Of a stretch of DNA of 64,000 nucleotides, positions 53,709 to 62,267 are shown piece by piece. The translations under genes were made by a program, and so were the position numbers. The DNA comes from Salegentibacter sp. 24 (lineage in GTDB: Bacteria; Bacteroidota; Bacteroidia; Flavobacteriales; Flavobacteriaceae): the NCBI RefSeq assembly GCF_004362395.1, contig NZ_SNWE01000003.1:1-64000 (forward strand). Direction: 5' to 3'. The notes beneath the pieces were generated by a model. That model did no database searches and had not been told where the DNA came from. It saw only the letters and a list, made by a program, of their open reading frames with translations. How positions within the stretch are numbered: position 1 is the first letter of the stretch; every line of letters starts with the position of its first letter.

Positions 53709-54690
53709 TGAAAATTATATTTGCAGTTTCTTTGCTTCTTTTATCATCTCCGATCATTAGTTCTGCATAGACTAAAGCTATGGGTGCTATGGGTGCTGTA
53801 TTCTTGTTATATTTAGGGTTCCAAAAGAGGTCGTATACCCATAACTCGCCTTGATCATCTGGTATTAATCTATAGTTGATCATCAAATCCCTTACGGTCT
53901 CGGTGGTATATAAAATAAACTTTTCCGGTCGTAAATGATTGGTGAGTATGTCTCCTGCAGGTTCTCCTCCCCATACGGTTTTCTCCTGATTGAACTGTAT
54001 CTCTTTCCAATATTGATCTTTATTCTGAAATCTAAAACGTTGCTTAAATATTGTAGGTTTTAAAGTTTGTTCAAATTCTGTAACCCATCTATTAAGAAGA
54101 TCTTCATAATTATTTATCACGTATTCATTCTTATTCAATTTTAAGATGAAATTGGTGTCTAACAGACCATTTATAATTAAGGGAATATTCCCCAAAGCCA
54201 CATTTGTAATCTCAGCAATATCTCTCTGTGTATGATTTATTAACTGGGGATTTAATAAAAAATGAAATATGACTTTAAGTCCAGTTTTGGTAAATGCCCT
54301 ATTTCCTTTATCTTTTTTAGCTTTAAGTGTCTTGTTGGTATCTATATATAAGAATACCTCATTATGATTTATATAAACATTTCCATTGCCTTCTAAATAA
54401 TTCACTTTATGTGCGCGAAGTTCTTCCTTTACTTTTGGAAATAGTTTTTCGGCAACAAGTAGAAAGTTTTGATATTCATTGTTATAATTAATTATATTGA
54501 GTATTTGATGATTTTTCACATCTTTTTTTACCTCAACTAACATTAAAATTTTTTGATTATTTATCGTTATATCCAATTCACCATCAACTCCAATATCATT
54601 GTTCTCCTCCATAATCTTCCAGTCCCAAATTATTGGAACATCTTTTTCTAAATTATGAATAGCCCTGGTTATAATATCTACTTCATTCAT
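53683..54690 (-). CDS. AbiEi-like antitoxin/regulator with nuclease-like N-terminal domain, module 1
   Basis: Regulator of 335 residues. The N-terminal part looks like a restriction-endonuclease-like fold (NDIGVDGELDITINNQKILM with VEVKK; the D...D...ExK pattern is visible). In the centre a winged helix (HTQRDIAEITNVALGNIPLI with INGLLDTNFILKL) follows, then a C-terminal domain with AGDILTNHLRPEKFILYTTE typical of AbiEi proteins. It precedes and overlaps the AbiEii-like toxin and has a large symmetric operator upstream, consistent with autoregulation. The nuclease-like residues are an inference from the pattern and could be structural only. Confidence 0.8.
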   Translation of the reverse strand: MNEVDIITRAIHNLEKDVPIIWDWKIMEENNDIGVDGELDITINNQKILMLVEVKKDVKNHQILNIINYNNEYQNFLLVAEKLFPKVKEELRAHKVNYLEGNGNVYINHNEVFLYIDTNKTLKAKKDKGNRAFTKTGLKVIFHFLLNPQLINHTQRDIAEITNVALGNIPLIINGLLDTNFILKLNKNEYVINNYEDLLNRWVTEFEQTLKPTIFKQRFRFQNKDQYWKEIQFNQEKTVWGGEPAGDILTNHLRPEKFILYTTETVRDLMINYRLIPDDQGELWVYDLFWNPKYNKNTAPIAPIALVYAELMIGDDKRSKETANIIFNEQIKPNL

Positions 54691-54703
54691 TTTTTAAAGG
54701 ATC

Positions 54704-54761
54704 TTTGTTCATTATTATCATTTGTTCATTATTCGTGAACATTAATAAAATATGAACAAAT
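54704..54761 (-). promoter_or_regulatory. Symmetric four-half-site operator of AbiE module 1
   Basis: TGTTCA occurs at 54706-54711 and 54723-54728, and its inverse TGAACA at 54736-54741 and 54753-54758. Both pairs are exactly 17 bp apart, and the whole array is symmetric about 54732. It begins 16 bp upstream of the antitoxin start codon. Confidence 0.8.
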
Positions 54762-55328
54762 ATATAAAAAGTATATGAATTAAGTTTATTCTAGAAGATA
54801 CAGATTATTGAATTAAAATAATCTTGATGGCATTTTCACATCTTTTTATCCGGTGAACTTGCAACAAAAAACGGGACAACAACAAGTTAAGCCACATTTT
54901 TGTCTTGTCCTGAAATGGCTTTACACTAAAAAGCAATTTATTATGGAAACAAAAGAAAAACAGTAAATATGTACATCCATAATCTTGAAGCTTGTTGACG
55001 GTAAGGATCACCTTCACCTTCACCTTCACCTTCACAAAAGGCTGATTAAAATATTTATCAACTCCCATCCTAATATTGTGAGCAATTTGAATATTAAAAT
55101 TCACCCTAGAAGTTCAACTGATAAACCGATGAGCTGCTGGTATAAGAGACCCAGGGATTTATTGTATACCATCAATGTTTTTTTGGCTTTTACAAGGGAT
55201 TCCTACGGAGATGACCTATGATAATGACTGATATTCAAATTCTTAGAATCTCACCAAAAAAAAGCTGCCCAGGCCCTGTTGCAACTACATGGAGCCTAAT
55301 CATGGAGACGTTGCTTTTGCATATTGGC
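54762..55328. other. Gene-free stretch with a hexamer repeat
   Basis: No credible gene. Possible frames on both strands at 54805-55221 cross the hexanucleotide repeat and show no protein-like pattern. The sequence probably consists of decayed material between two toxin-antitoxin modules. Confidence 0.45.
55008..55035. repeat. Hexanucleotide microsatellite (TCACCT)n
   Basis: Four full units TCACCT plus TCAC in a row. Confidence 0.92.
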
Positions 55329-55823
55329 CTAGTTTTTTTCTAATTCATCCTTTTTAGTTTGTTTTAAACGTTCATCAAACTTTAAAGGTATTTTCGAAAC
55401 AACAGTTATCTTTTTAGAATCAGGGTGATTTGGATTTATCAAATAATTAAATTCGGACTTTACAATGCTGCTGGGTACTTTCAAAACAGCAGCTTCATTA
55501 TCATTTACAAAATCATCACCTATAAATTGGGTTTCAAGGATTGGAGGTTTGGAATCCCAGTCTTCTGGTAAGTCCTTATGTTTTAATTCCAGTATTTCGA
55601 TATCCTCAGGAATATTAATTTCTACGTAGTAACGAACTGTTGGTAAGTCCTCATTCAGATCTAAATGCACAGACACTTCTAAAGTAGCTAAAGCTCTTGA
55701 CTCTGATGTATAAACCAGAAATGTATTAAAGCTATTCCACCTGTAACCATCTTTACGAGATGCTTCAATTCCTTTTAGCGTGGTTTCAAGATATTTTTTT
55801 CATTCTATCCTATAAACTCTCAT
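55329..55823 (-). pseudogene. RES-family NAD+-degrading toxin, inactivated by a nonsense codon
   Basis: RES toxins deplete NAD+ and are controlled by Xre antitoxins. Read from ATG 55823, the protein would start MRVYRIE, then meets TGA (55800-55802) at codon 8, then continues KKYLETTLKGIEASRKDGYR, then EVSVHLDLNEDLPTVRYYVE, LPEDWDSKPP, FIGDDFVNDNEAAVLKVPSS and SEFNYLINPNHPD. The last blocks, with conserved Trp-Asp-Ser, Gly-Asp and the NPxHPD end, are classic RES. The total length of 164 codons is normal for the family, so one stop codon (probably from an Arg codon) is the only visible lesion. The ATG overlaps the intended antitoxin stop. Confidence 0.85.
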
Positions 55824-56252
55824 TAGGCCAAATTTCCATATTCCAGTCTATTTAAGGCATTTCGAACCTCTTGAATCCCAGTTAAGGAATCGAATAGGCT
55901 TATTGGTGTCACCCCCTCCCAATGAAATATTAGGTTTTTGTAACCAACGCTGAAATTTTTCTTTTTCGCCATTGAATACATTCAGTCCATATTCCAACAA
56001 TTCTGTTAATACTAAAATAGTTTCGCTGTCTCTTCCACTTAATAAATTTTTATCTCTCTTTCTCTTATTGTAAGTAGTTTGGGGCAAATCCAATAAATGA
56101 AGTACTTGTTTGATAGTTAAATTAGATTTATCGCTAATAAATTCTATCGCCTCATAAGGTAAACCTTCTCTTATTAGAGCCACTCTTTCCATCATATTAC
56201 TCCAAACATATGAGTTTTCAGATACTCTAATGGTCCACCTTTGGCTCTTCAC
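55823..56252 (-). pseudogene. Xre/MbcA/ParS-type antitoxin, frameshifted near the 3' end
   Basis: The antitoxin of the RES pair, with an Xre-like N-terminal part and a DUF2384 toxin-binding C-terminus: NSYVWSNMMERVALIREGLP, IKQVLHLLDLPQTTYNKRKR and GRDSETILVLTELLEYGLNV followed by GEKEKFQRWLQKPN. In the five-G tract (55912-55916 on the plus strand) one extra base shifts the frame. The current product ends FLNWDSRGSKCLK. With one base less, the frame reads SLFDSLTGIQEVRNALNRLE and ends in TAA overlapping the toxin ATG, exactly as expected. No ATG begins the gene; GTG 56252 is the likeliest start. The module is therefore doubly broken. Confidence 0.85.
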
Positions 56253-56573
56253 TCTTTTATTGGCTCTAGCCCTCTCAATGCATCTTTGTGGATTAAAAGA
56301 TTTGTTTCTTAATTTTTTATCTTCAATTGCAATAACAATGAGTTTGCTTCTAATTTACAGCAATTTTACTACAAAAACAGACAAGGATTAAAATCAGTGA
56401 GTTGCGGAATGCATAATTGTCAACCTAAAATTTACATCCATTTCGATAATAATTAAGCAGGTGTGCCCACCAACTTTACCAAACTGCAAGTGAACTTATA
56501 TCTATTCCTTCTTACCGATAGAGTCCGAAGGAAATTCAAGAAATGCACATCGGTTACATTTGGAAACAAGTAA

Positions 56574-56717
56574 TTAAATTACAATTCAAATTTTAAAAAG
56601 GTCATTCAAAAAATTAAGGATAAAAAACTTATAAAAACATTACTGGATAAAATCCAGGAGCTAAAGAAAAGCTCGGATCTGCGGAAAATTTCCGGGATAG
56701 AAAAACTAAAAGACTAA
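56574..56717 (+). pseudogene. RelE/ParE-like toxin fragment
   Basis: A frame without a start encodes NFKKVIQKIKDKKLIKTLLD and KIQELKKSSDLRKISGIEKL followed by KD and a stop. This is the pattern of the first half of RelE/ParE-type toxins; the catalytic second half is missing. Confidence 0.45.
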
Positions 56718-56728
56718 TCCACCCGGAA

Positions 56729-56870
56729 ATAAATGCTATAACCAATGTTTATCGCACATTATAACTCTTGTATTTTGTTATATTTTTCTTGCAGCTGGTT
56801 CAGTTTTACAAAATATCCTGCAAGTTTTTACGTGCTAATTAAATCTTCAGGTTTTTTCAGCTGTTATCTT
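56729..56870 (-). pseudogene. Decayed copy of the 3' end of the propeller/LuxR regulator gene
   Basis: ATGCTATAACCAATG and CTTGCAGCYGGTTCAG occur here and at 59008-59077. Farther on, ATCCTGCAAGTTTTTACGTG matches the regulator segment near 59369 (one or two changes). The stretch is thus a shortened, mutated copy of the regulator's last codons and downstream sequence, on the other side of AbiE module 2. Confidence 0.7.
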
Positions 56871-56978
56871 TCGCTTAATTTCAGGGTTTTAAAAATCATT
56901 AAGAAAGACTTTCTAGTCGATTCTTTTACAAGCATTTAGTACATTATCTTTAAAAGTAAAAGTTTCAAGACTCAATTT

Positions 56979-57013
56979 ATTTGTAACAAATTTTTACTAT
57001 TTTTGTTACAAAT
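56979..57013 (+). promoter_or_regulatory. Inverted-repeat operator and -7 box of AbiE module 2
   Basis: ATTTGTAACAAA (56979-56990) and TTTGTTACAAAT (57002-57013) are perfect 12-bp inverted arms. TATTTTTG (56999-57006), a TAnnTTTG -7 box, overlaps the right arm, so a bound antitoxin would block the polymerase. The start codon is 18 bp downstream. Confidence 0.8.
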
Positions 57014-57031
57014 TAAAAATAGTTCCATCCA

Positions 57032-57634
57032 ATGGAGAGCACAGAAACTAAAATAAAAAAGAGTATTATTCAAAAGGAAAGAGGAGAATTACTTTTCCCT
57101 GATGACTTTAGAAAATTAGGATCTTCTGAGGCAGTTCGATTGGCATTGCACCGAATCGAAAAAGAGGGCTTTATTCGAAGGGTTGCCCAGGGACTTTATG
57201 TACGTCCAAAACTAAACAAATATGTTGGCGAGGTTTTGCCTACAGCTGAAAAAATAGCTCAATCGATAGCCAAAAGAGATAAAATCAGGTTGGTGCCAAC
57301 TGGAGTATATGCCTTAAGTGCATTAGGTTTGAGTACCCAAGTGCCAATGAAACTTGTTTTTCTTACCGACGGGGCACCCAGAGAAATAAAATTAGGGAAA
57401 CGAAGTATAAAATTAAAGAAAACCACTCCAAAAAATCTATCTGCCATAGGAAATATAAGTAGATTAGTAATACAAGCCCTAAGGGAAATTGGAAAAGAAC
57501 AGTTAACCAATGAAGAGGAAGCAAAAATTATAAATCTTTTAAAAAAAGAAAATAAAAAAGAACTTCTTCATGACCTTGAACTGGCACCAGTATGGATTCA
57601 GAAAATTATGGAAAAAGCTCTAAATAAAAAATGA
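57032..57634 (+). CDS. DUF6088/AbiEi-like antitoxin, module 2
   Basis: A 200-residue protein with an N-terminal winged helix (RGELLFPDDFRKLGSSEAVR with LALHRIEKEGFIRRVAQGLY followed by V), then the AbiEi-type domain (VLPTAEKIAQSIAKRDKIRL, VYALSALGLSTQVPMKLVFL with DGAPREIKLG). It belongs to the DUF6088 group that serves as antitoxin and repressor for AbiEii toxins. Its stop overlaps the toxin start (ATGA). It is not related in sequence to the antitoxin of module 1, so the two systems arrived separately. Confidence 0.85.
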   Translation: MESTETKIKKSIIQKERGELLFPDDFRKLGSSEAVRLALHRIEKEGFIRRVAQGLYVRPKLNKYVGEVLPTAEKIAQSIAKRDKIRLVPTGVYALSALGLSTQVPMKLVFLTDGAPREIKLGKRSIKLKKTTPKNLSAIGNISRLVIQALREIGKEQLTNEEEAKIINLLKKENKKELLHDLELAPVWIQKIMEKALNKK

Positions 57635-58659
57635 AATTTTATAACATCCCAAAAGAGGATAAAATTGCTATTTATCAAAACGTGGAAGGTAAAACGGGAA
57701 TCCCACATTATGCAGTTGAAAAAGATTGGTGGGTTGTTCAAACTTTGAAAATTATCTTCGAAATGGAATTGGCAGAACATTTAGTTTTTAAGGGTGGAAC
57801 ATCACTGAGCAAAGCATGGAAAGTTATCGAACGCTTCAGTGAAGATATTGATCTTGCTGTTGACCGTAAGTTCTTTGGATACTCAGGGGAATTATCAAAA
57901 AAGGAGCGAACGAAACTTAGAAAAGAAACAAGCGCCTACATTTCAGAAATTTTTTATCTAAAATTACAGGCATGTTTTAAGCAAAAAGGTTTTAAGAATG
58001 TTGAATTTAATATCATTCCTGCAGAATCAAGTGATCAGGATCCTCGTATTATCGAAATTTATTATCCATATATAACTGAATCACCTGGATATATCCATCC
58101 TAGAATTCAAGTTGAAATAGGGTGCCGATCATTGAGAGAACCATTTAGTGTCCAAAAGGTAGCTTCCTTTGTTGATGAACAAAACCCCGACTCGGATTAT
58201 TTCGAACAACATATTGAGATACCGTCGGTCCTTCCAGAAAGAACATTTTTAGAAAAACTTTTTTTGCTTCACGAAGAGTTTCAGCGTCCAAAGAGTAAAA
58301 TAAGGGTGAATCGTTTAAGTCGACATCTTTACGATATATTTCGACTTGCCAAAACCAAACACGCTACCGATGCCGTTCAGAATAAGGAATTATATGAAAT
58401 TATTGTAGCCCATAGATATACCTTCACTAAAGTAGGTGGTGTCAATTATAATTTGCATCATCCCAAATTTATTCGACCAATTCCTCCAAATGAATTTATA
58501 AAATCCTGGGAAATAGATTATAAAACAATGCAAGAACAAATGATTTATGGAGATTCACCAAAATTCGAAGATTTAATAGAAGAGGTTGAGAGATTTATAC
58601 AACAATTAAATAGCTTAGAATGGATAATGACCAATACTTACCCTAAACCTAAAAATTGA
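57631..58659 (+). CDS. AbiEii/AbiGii-family nucleotidyltransferase toxin, module 2
   Basis: Toxin of 342 residues with the four AbiEii motifs: VFKGGTSLSKAWKVIERFSE followed by DIDLAV (motif I GG-T/S and DxD), then IQVEIGC (motif II), RTFLEKLFLLHEEFQ with the catalytic Lys (motif III) and RLSRHLYDIFRLA (motif IV, with Arg-His and Asp). All are present, so it is probably active and kept in check by the DUF6088 partner. Family members transfer nucleotides, in some cases to tRNA. The gene is co-translated with its antitoxin. Confidence 0.9.
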   Translation: MKFYNIPKEDKIAIYQNVEGKTGIPHYAVEKDWWVVQTLKIIFEMELAEHLVFKGGTSLSKAWKVIERFSEDIDLAVDRKFFGYSGELSKKERTKLRKETSAYISEIFYLKLQACFKQKGFKNVEFNIIPAESSDQDPRIIEIYYPYITESPGYIHPRIQVEIGCRSLREPFSVQKVASFVDEQNPDSDYFEQHIEIPSVLPERTFLEKLFLLHEEFQRPKSKIRVNRLSRHLYDIFRLAKTKHATDAVQNKELYEIIVAHRYTFTKVGGVNYNLHHPKFIRPIPPNEFIKSWEIDYKTMQEQMIYGDSPKFEDLIEEVERFIQQLNSLEWIMTNTYPKPKN

Positions 58660-58701
58660 TTACTTTATTTCAAAGCTGTATCAGCTTCTTTTTGAGTGGA
58701 T

Positions 58702-58893
58702 TCAATTAAAAATATTAAAATCAACTAGAAAATTTATTAGGTATTTTTGATTTCTGTCTGCAGCTATTTTCCCTCCATTTCTTTTAGGCATAAAAATAAC
58801 TGCTATATCCAAAGTTGTAAATGCTTTTTCTTCAAAATGGTAGAAATATTCTCTGATCTCGGGTACAACTGCTTCAAATGATTCCTTTTTCAT
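58702..58893 (-). pseudogene. Possible regulator fragment downstream of AbiE module 2
   Basis: From ATG 58893 a 63-residue frame (MKKESFEAVVPEIREYFYHF, then AFTTLDIAVIFMPKRN, DRNQKYLINFLVDFNIFN) looks like the first winged-helix part of an AbiEi-like or similar regulator, then stops. Family members would be far longer. It is probably a truncated remnant. Confidence 0.35.
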
Positions 58894-59052
58894 TATACCT
58901 AACCTTACTAATATCGATTTCTTTTGAATTGTAAAAATTACGATCCTAAAGAAGAAAAATAATAAAGTAAGATATGTTCCAGAATGCTTAAGATCTAGGC
59001 GAAAAGAAATGCTATAACCAATGATTTCGCTCAATGCAACTCTTGTCTTCAG

Positions 59053-61959
59053 TTATATGGTTCTTGCAGCCGGTTCAGAAAGGTTTTCAAGAAATTCAAG
59101 AAAGTTGGTTTCCTGTACATCGAGCTTCTTTCTGATCCTATAACGGGCGGTTTCCACTCCTCGTACAGAAATGTTCAATAATGGGGCTATTTCTTTGTTG
59201 GTTAGGTTCATCTTTACAAATGCACAAAGTCGGAGTTCTCGCTTAGTCAATTTTGGATCTATCTCCTTGAGGCGTTTGAAAAAATCCTTATGCACTTTTT
59301 CAAAATGAACATCAAAAACGTTCATGTACTCCTCTCCAATGCGGTGCTGGTTGAGTTTATAAAGAATGTCCTGCAGATTTTTACGTGCTGTTTGTGTCTT
59401 CAGGCTTTTTCGAAAGTTCTGGAGACCCTGGTAAGTTTCAGAAAATATATCCTTTTTTTGTACCAGCATCATGGTGTAATTGGCCAGTTCCTTACTTTTT
59501 CGAATATTATCCTCTTCCAGAATTTGTTTATCCTTCCGTATATTCTCTTTTTCCTGCTTTAATTTGAGCTGCTCTATTTCCAGTTGCAGCAGCTTTTGAT
59601 TTTTCTCGGAGGCAAGTTTTGCCTTCAACCTTACCTGGTGAATTTTTCTTCGTATTAAATACGCAAGGAGCAGGCAAATTGCCATAAAGACCAGGACATA
59701 AAAAAGGATCGCAAGGTTAGTTTGGTACCATACTTTAGGAACAGTGAAATAATAAGCGACAATACCACCCGCCATTCCCGAGAGATCCCTGCTGCGTACC
59801 TTAAATATATATTCGCCTGGTCTCAGGTGTGTGTATTCCTTATACGGGGTATCTTTCCAGGCAGACCACTTCTTATCTATTCCCTCTAAAATATATTGAT
59901 ATTGTATGGTTGAAGCAGGAGACATTCCGGGAGCTGAGAACTCAAACCTGAGGATATCCGATTGTTTTGGCAACTCAATTTCATCAGTTGTATTTAACGG
60001 GAGAAAAACCTTGTTTTCCCCTTCTACAATAGAAATGCTACTGAGCCTGGTAGGAACTACTTGGCTGGGTAAAGCCGAGGCAATATCAAATAAATACAAG
60101 CCTGTGGTGGCTCCAATTAAAACCCGCTCATTAGCAAGGGGATAAATACTTTCCATTCCCCTGTTAAGATTCCCCTTTAAATTAAGAAAAAGGTTCTTGT
60201 GAATTTTCGGCTGGGTATCCTTTGGATTAAAATAACCAATTTCATCATCCTGGACAAACCATGCTCTTTCCTGCTCCATAAAGAGCTTACGTGTATTATA
60301 AGCAGTATCCAGGATAGCATTCAGCGGCGGGTAAGGCTCAAACCTATTCGCCTTTTTCTCAAACTCGTAAACACCGGTATTTGTGGTAAAAACAATATCA
60401 TTTTTCCATTTGGTTACATTGACATTGAAGGGAGAATTAAGACCATTTTGATCGGTGAAGTGATCAACGGCATATACCCGGCTATAATCCTCGGTGAATT
60501 TTACTTTGTAGACCCCCTTATAGCCATGGCAAACCCAGTAGGTGTTTTTTTCCTCGGCTTTAAGAATATCTCTGGTAGACTCGTCAAAACCACTAATTTT
60601 GTTCCCAAGATTCCACGTACTTCCACTTTGGTTAAGAAGATAAAGTCCATTATAATTACAGGCAAGGTAGGTGTTGTCAAATTCCGGAATCGGTAAAACT
60701 TTCCAGAAGCCATCAACGTTCCCGATTTTATGCGCTAATCCATCATCCAATTCAAATAATCCCTTATCGTGGCCAATGAGAATGGAACCTTCCTCTTTTT
60801 GTACTGACCATGCCTGGCCCTCCAGGTTAGGAACTTTAGTAAAGGTAAATTTATAGTCGTTCTCACCGCTTAAGGCAAGATCACTATAATACACCCCTTT
60901 GTTGGTCGCTAGATATATTTGCTTTCCATCCAGGAGAATATCATAGATGGATGCCTCACTGAATAAGTGTGAGACCGGACTTGTGAACTCTATAAAATCC
61001 AGGCCGTTATTTAAAAGGGCCCAAACATTTTCACCTTCCCTGAACAAATTCAGCACAGAGGAGTTGGAAAGCTCAGCGAACAAGGGGGAATTCCTAATTA
61101 CCTTTCCATCTCCCGTTACCATAATAATTCTGGAACTTAAGGTGCCCAGCAGGTAATTATCCCCGAGCTTCGTGGAGGATATGACCTGATCCGCATTGTC
61201 GCTGCCCATAACCTTTCTCCAAAGTTCTAATTTCTTAGTCCCGGGGTGGCCACGATACAGGTTGCCGTTCTTTGCTGCAAGGATAACTTCCCCTGGCAGT
61301 TTACCTGGCAGGAAGCCGATGATCTCATTATTGTCAATTTCTTCCTGGTCAAAGACCTTGGAAAGCCGCATGGAAGCCGGATCAAAACTGTAGATGCCGT
61401 GATTTGCATCCTGTACAAAAAAAGTATTATTTGCAAACCCGGAAAAAGTAAAAGACTGGTTGGAAGATATCAGTGTCGCCGTGGTGCCGGAGATGGTTAT
61501 TAGCTGTCCGAAAGACCGGTAGATTATGTGATCCTTAAATTGATGTACCTGCCAGAGGTTTTCGAGTTTTTCCTCATTAAGCTCCAGCTTTTCCAACAGG
61601 GATGTATACCTGTATTTACCTAGTGAATCTTTCGTTATAATTCCCAGTTCATTAAATCCTCCGGCATATACTACCCCATCTTTAGAGGTGGTAAGACTGC
61701 GGACAGAGGAATTATTGGGCAAGGTAATTTTATCCCATCTTTCACCATCAAATATCAGAACTCCATCATTGTTTCCAAAATAATTGATACCATCATTATC
61801 CTGAGTCATGGTCCAGAACTGCACATCGGCCTGGAAATCGGCTCTCGAATAATGAGTGATCCTGGGCAGCTTATGAAAATCATCCAGTTTAGTCTGAGAA
61901 TATCCTAAACAAACATTTAAAAAAATGAATACTATGACTAGATGTAACAGAAATTTCAA
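59053..61959 (-). CDS. Membrane-spanning propeller/Y_Y_Y sensor with LuxR-type HTH output
   Basis: One-component regulator of 968 residues. In order: a signal peptide (VIVFIFLNVCLGYSQ), about 600 residues of propeller repeats of the two-component-regulator type (NDGINYFGNNDGVLIFDGER, TSKDGVVYAGGFNELGII), a Y_Y_Y domain (LRFEFSAPGMSPASTIQYQY, LRPGEYIFKVRSRDLSG), one membrane helix (LAILFYVLVFMAICLLLAYL), a coiled coil rich in Lys/Glu/Gln, and a C-terminal HTH (LTKRELRLCAFVKMNLTNKE, LLNISVRGVETARYRIRKKL). There is no histidine kinase domain, so sensing in the periplasm is passed directly to DNA. It is divergent from a susC gene it probably controls. Confidence 0.92.
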   Translation of the reverse strand: MKFLLHLVIVFIFLNVCLGYSQTKLDDFHKLPRITHYSRADFQADVQFWTMTQDNDGINYFGNNDGVLIFDGERWDKITLPNNSSVRSLTTSKDGVVYAGGFNELGIITKDSLGKYRYTSLLEKLELNEEKLENLWQVHQFKDHIIYRSFGQLITISGTTATLISSNQSFTFSGFANNTFFVQDANHGIYSFDPASMRLSKVFDQEEIDNNEIIGFLPGKLPGEVILAAKNGNLYRGHPGTKKLELWRKVMGSDNADQVISSTKLGDNYLLGTLSSRIIMVTGDGKVIRNSPLFAELSNSSVLNLFREGENVWALLNNGLDFIEFTSPVSHLFSEASIYDILLDGKQIYLATNKGVYYSDLALSGENDYKFTFTKVPNLEGQAWSVQKEEGSILIGHDKGLFELDDGLAHKIGNVDGFWKVLPIPEFDNTYLACNYNGLYLLNQSGSTWNLGNKISGFDESTRDILKAEEKNTYWVCHGYKGVYKVKFTEDYSRVYAVDHFTDQNGLNSPFNVNVTKWKNDIVFTTNTGVYEFEKKANRFEPYPPLNAILDTAYNTRKLFMEQERAWFVQDDEIGYFNPKDTQPKIHKNLFLNLKGNLNRGMESIYPLANERVLIGATTGLYLFDIASALPSQVVPTRLSSISIVEGENKVFLPLNTTDEIELPKQSDILRFEFSAPGMSPASTIQYQYILEGIDKKWSAWKDTPYKEYTHLRPGEYIFKVRSRDLSGMAGGIVAYYFTVPKVWYQTNLAILFYVLVFMAICLLLAYLIRRKIHQVRLKAKLASEKNQKLLQLEIEQLKLKQEKENIRKDKQILEEDNIRKSKELANYTMMLVQKKDIFSETYQGLQNFRKSLKTQTARKNLQDILYKLNQHRIGEEYMNVFDVHFEKVHKDFFKRLKEIDPKLTKRELRLCAFVKMNLTNKEIAPLLNISVRGVETARYRIRKKLDVQETNFLEFLENLSEPAARTI

Positions 61960-62267
61960 TGTGAATGATAGTGTTTGGATTACAAAGATAGGAAATTTTT
62001 AAGAAATTGTTAATTTTTTGTTCCGGCACAAATAACCTGATTTACAGGATAATATGGGCATTAGCGTAGCTCTGGCGTAGTACCTTTAAGAAATTGACGT
62101 ATTTCAAATGTAGCACTTATTTTCAAGGTGCTGTTATCATATTCTAATTTAGAAGCCTGTTGAATTAACCTGAAAACGTTTTCGCGTTGTTCATTTTGAT
62201 AAATCGTTAATTCGGCAGTGATTTTATCTATTGTATTAATTAAGAACATTGTAAATCATTAAATCTG
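61960..62267. other. Divergent control region between the sensor gene and susC 2
   Basis: This holds the palindrome at 62172-62183 and AT-rich promoter-like sequence. A minus-strand frame of 62 codons (62061-62249) exists but overlaps the palindrome and has no recognised family; I do not count it as a gene. Confidence 0.5.
62172..62183. promoter_or_regulatory. LacI-type palindromic operator candidate
   Basis: GAAAACGTTTTC is a perfect 12-bp palindrome with a central CG, the form typical of LacI/GalR-family operators and cre sites. It lies 85 bp before the susC 2 start. Confidence 0.5.

Noticed and set aside
54805-55104. Minus-strand frame of 99 codons over the hexanucleotide repeat
   Set aside because: Composition follows the TCACCT repeat and shows no domain, signal or neighbouring operon logic.
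56745-56939. Plus-strand frame of 64 codons before AbiE module 2
   Set aside because: The same sequence is explained as a decayed minus-strand copy of the sensor gene tail.
62061-62249. 62-codon minus-strand frame between the sensor gene and susC 2
   Set aside because: It lies in a divergent promoter region, overlaps the GAAAACGTTTTC palindrome and matches no family I recognise.
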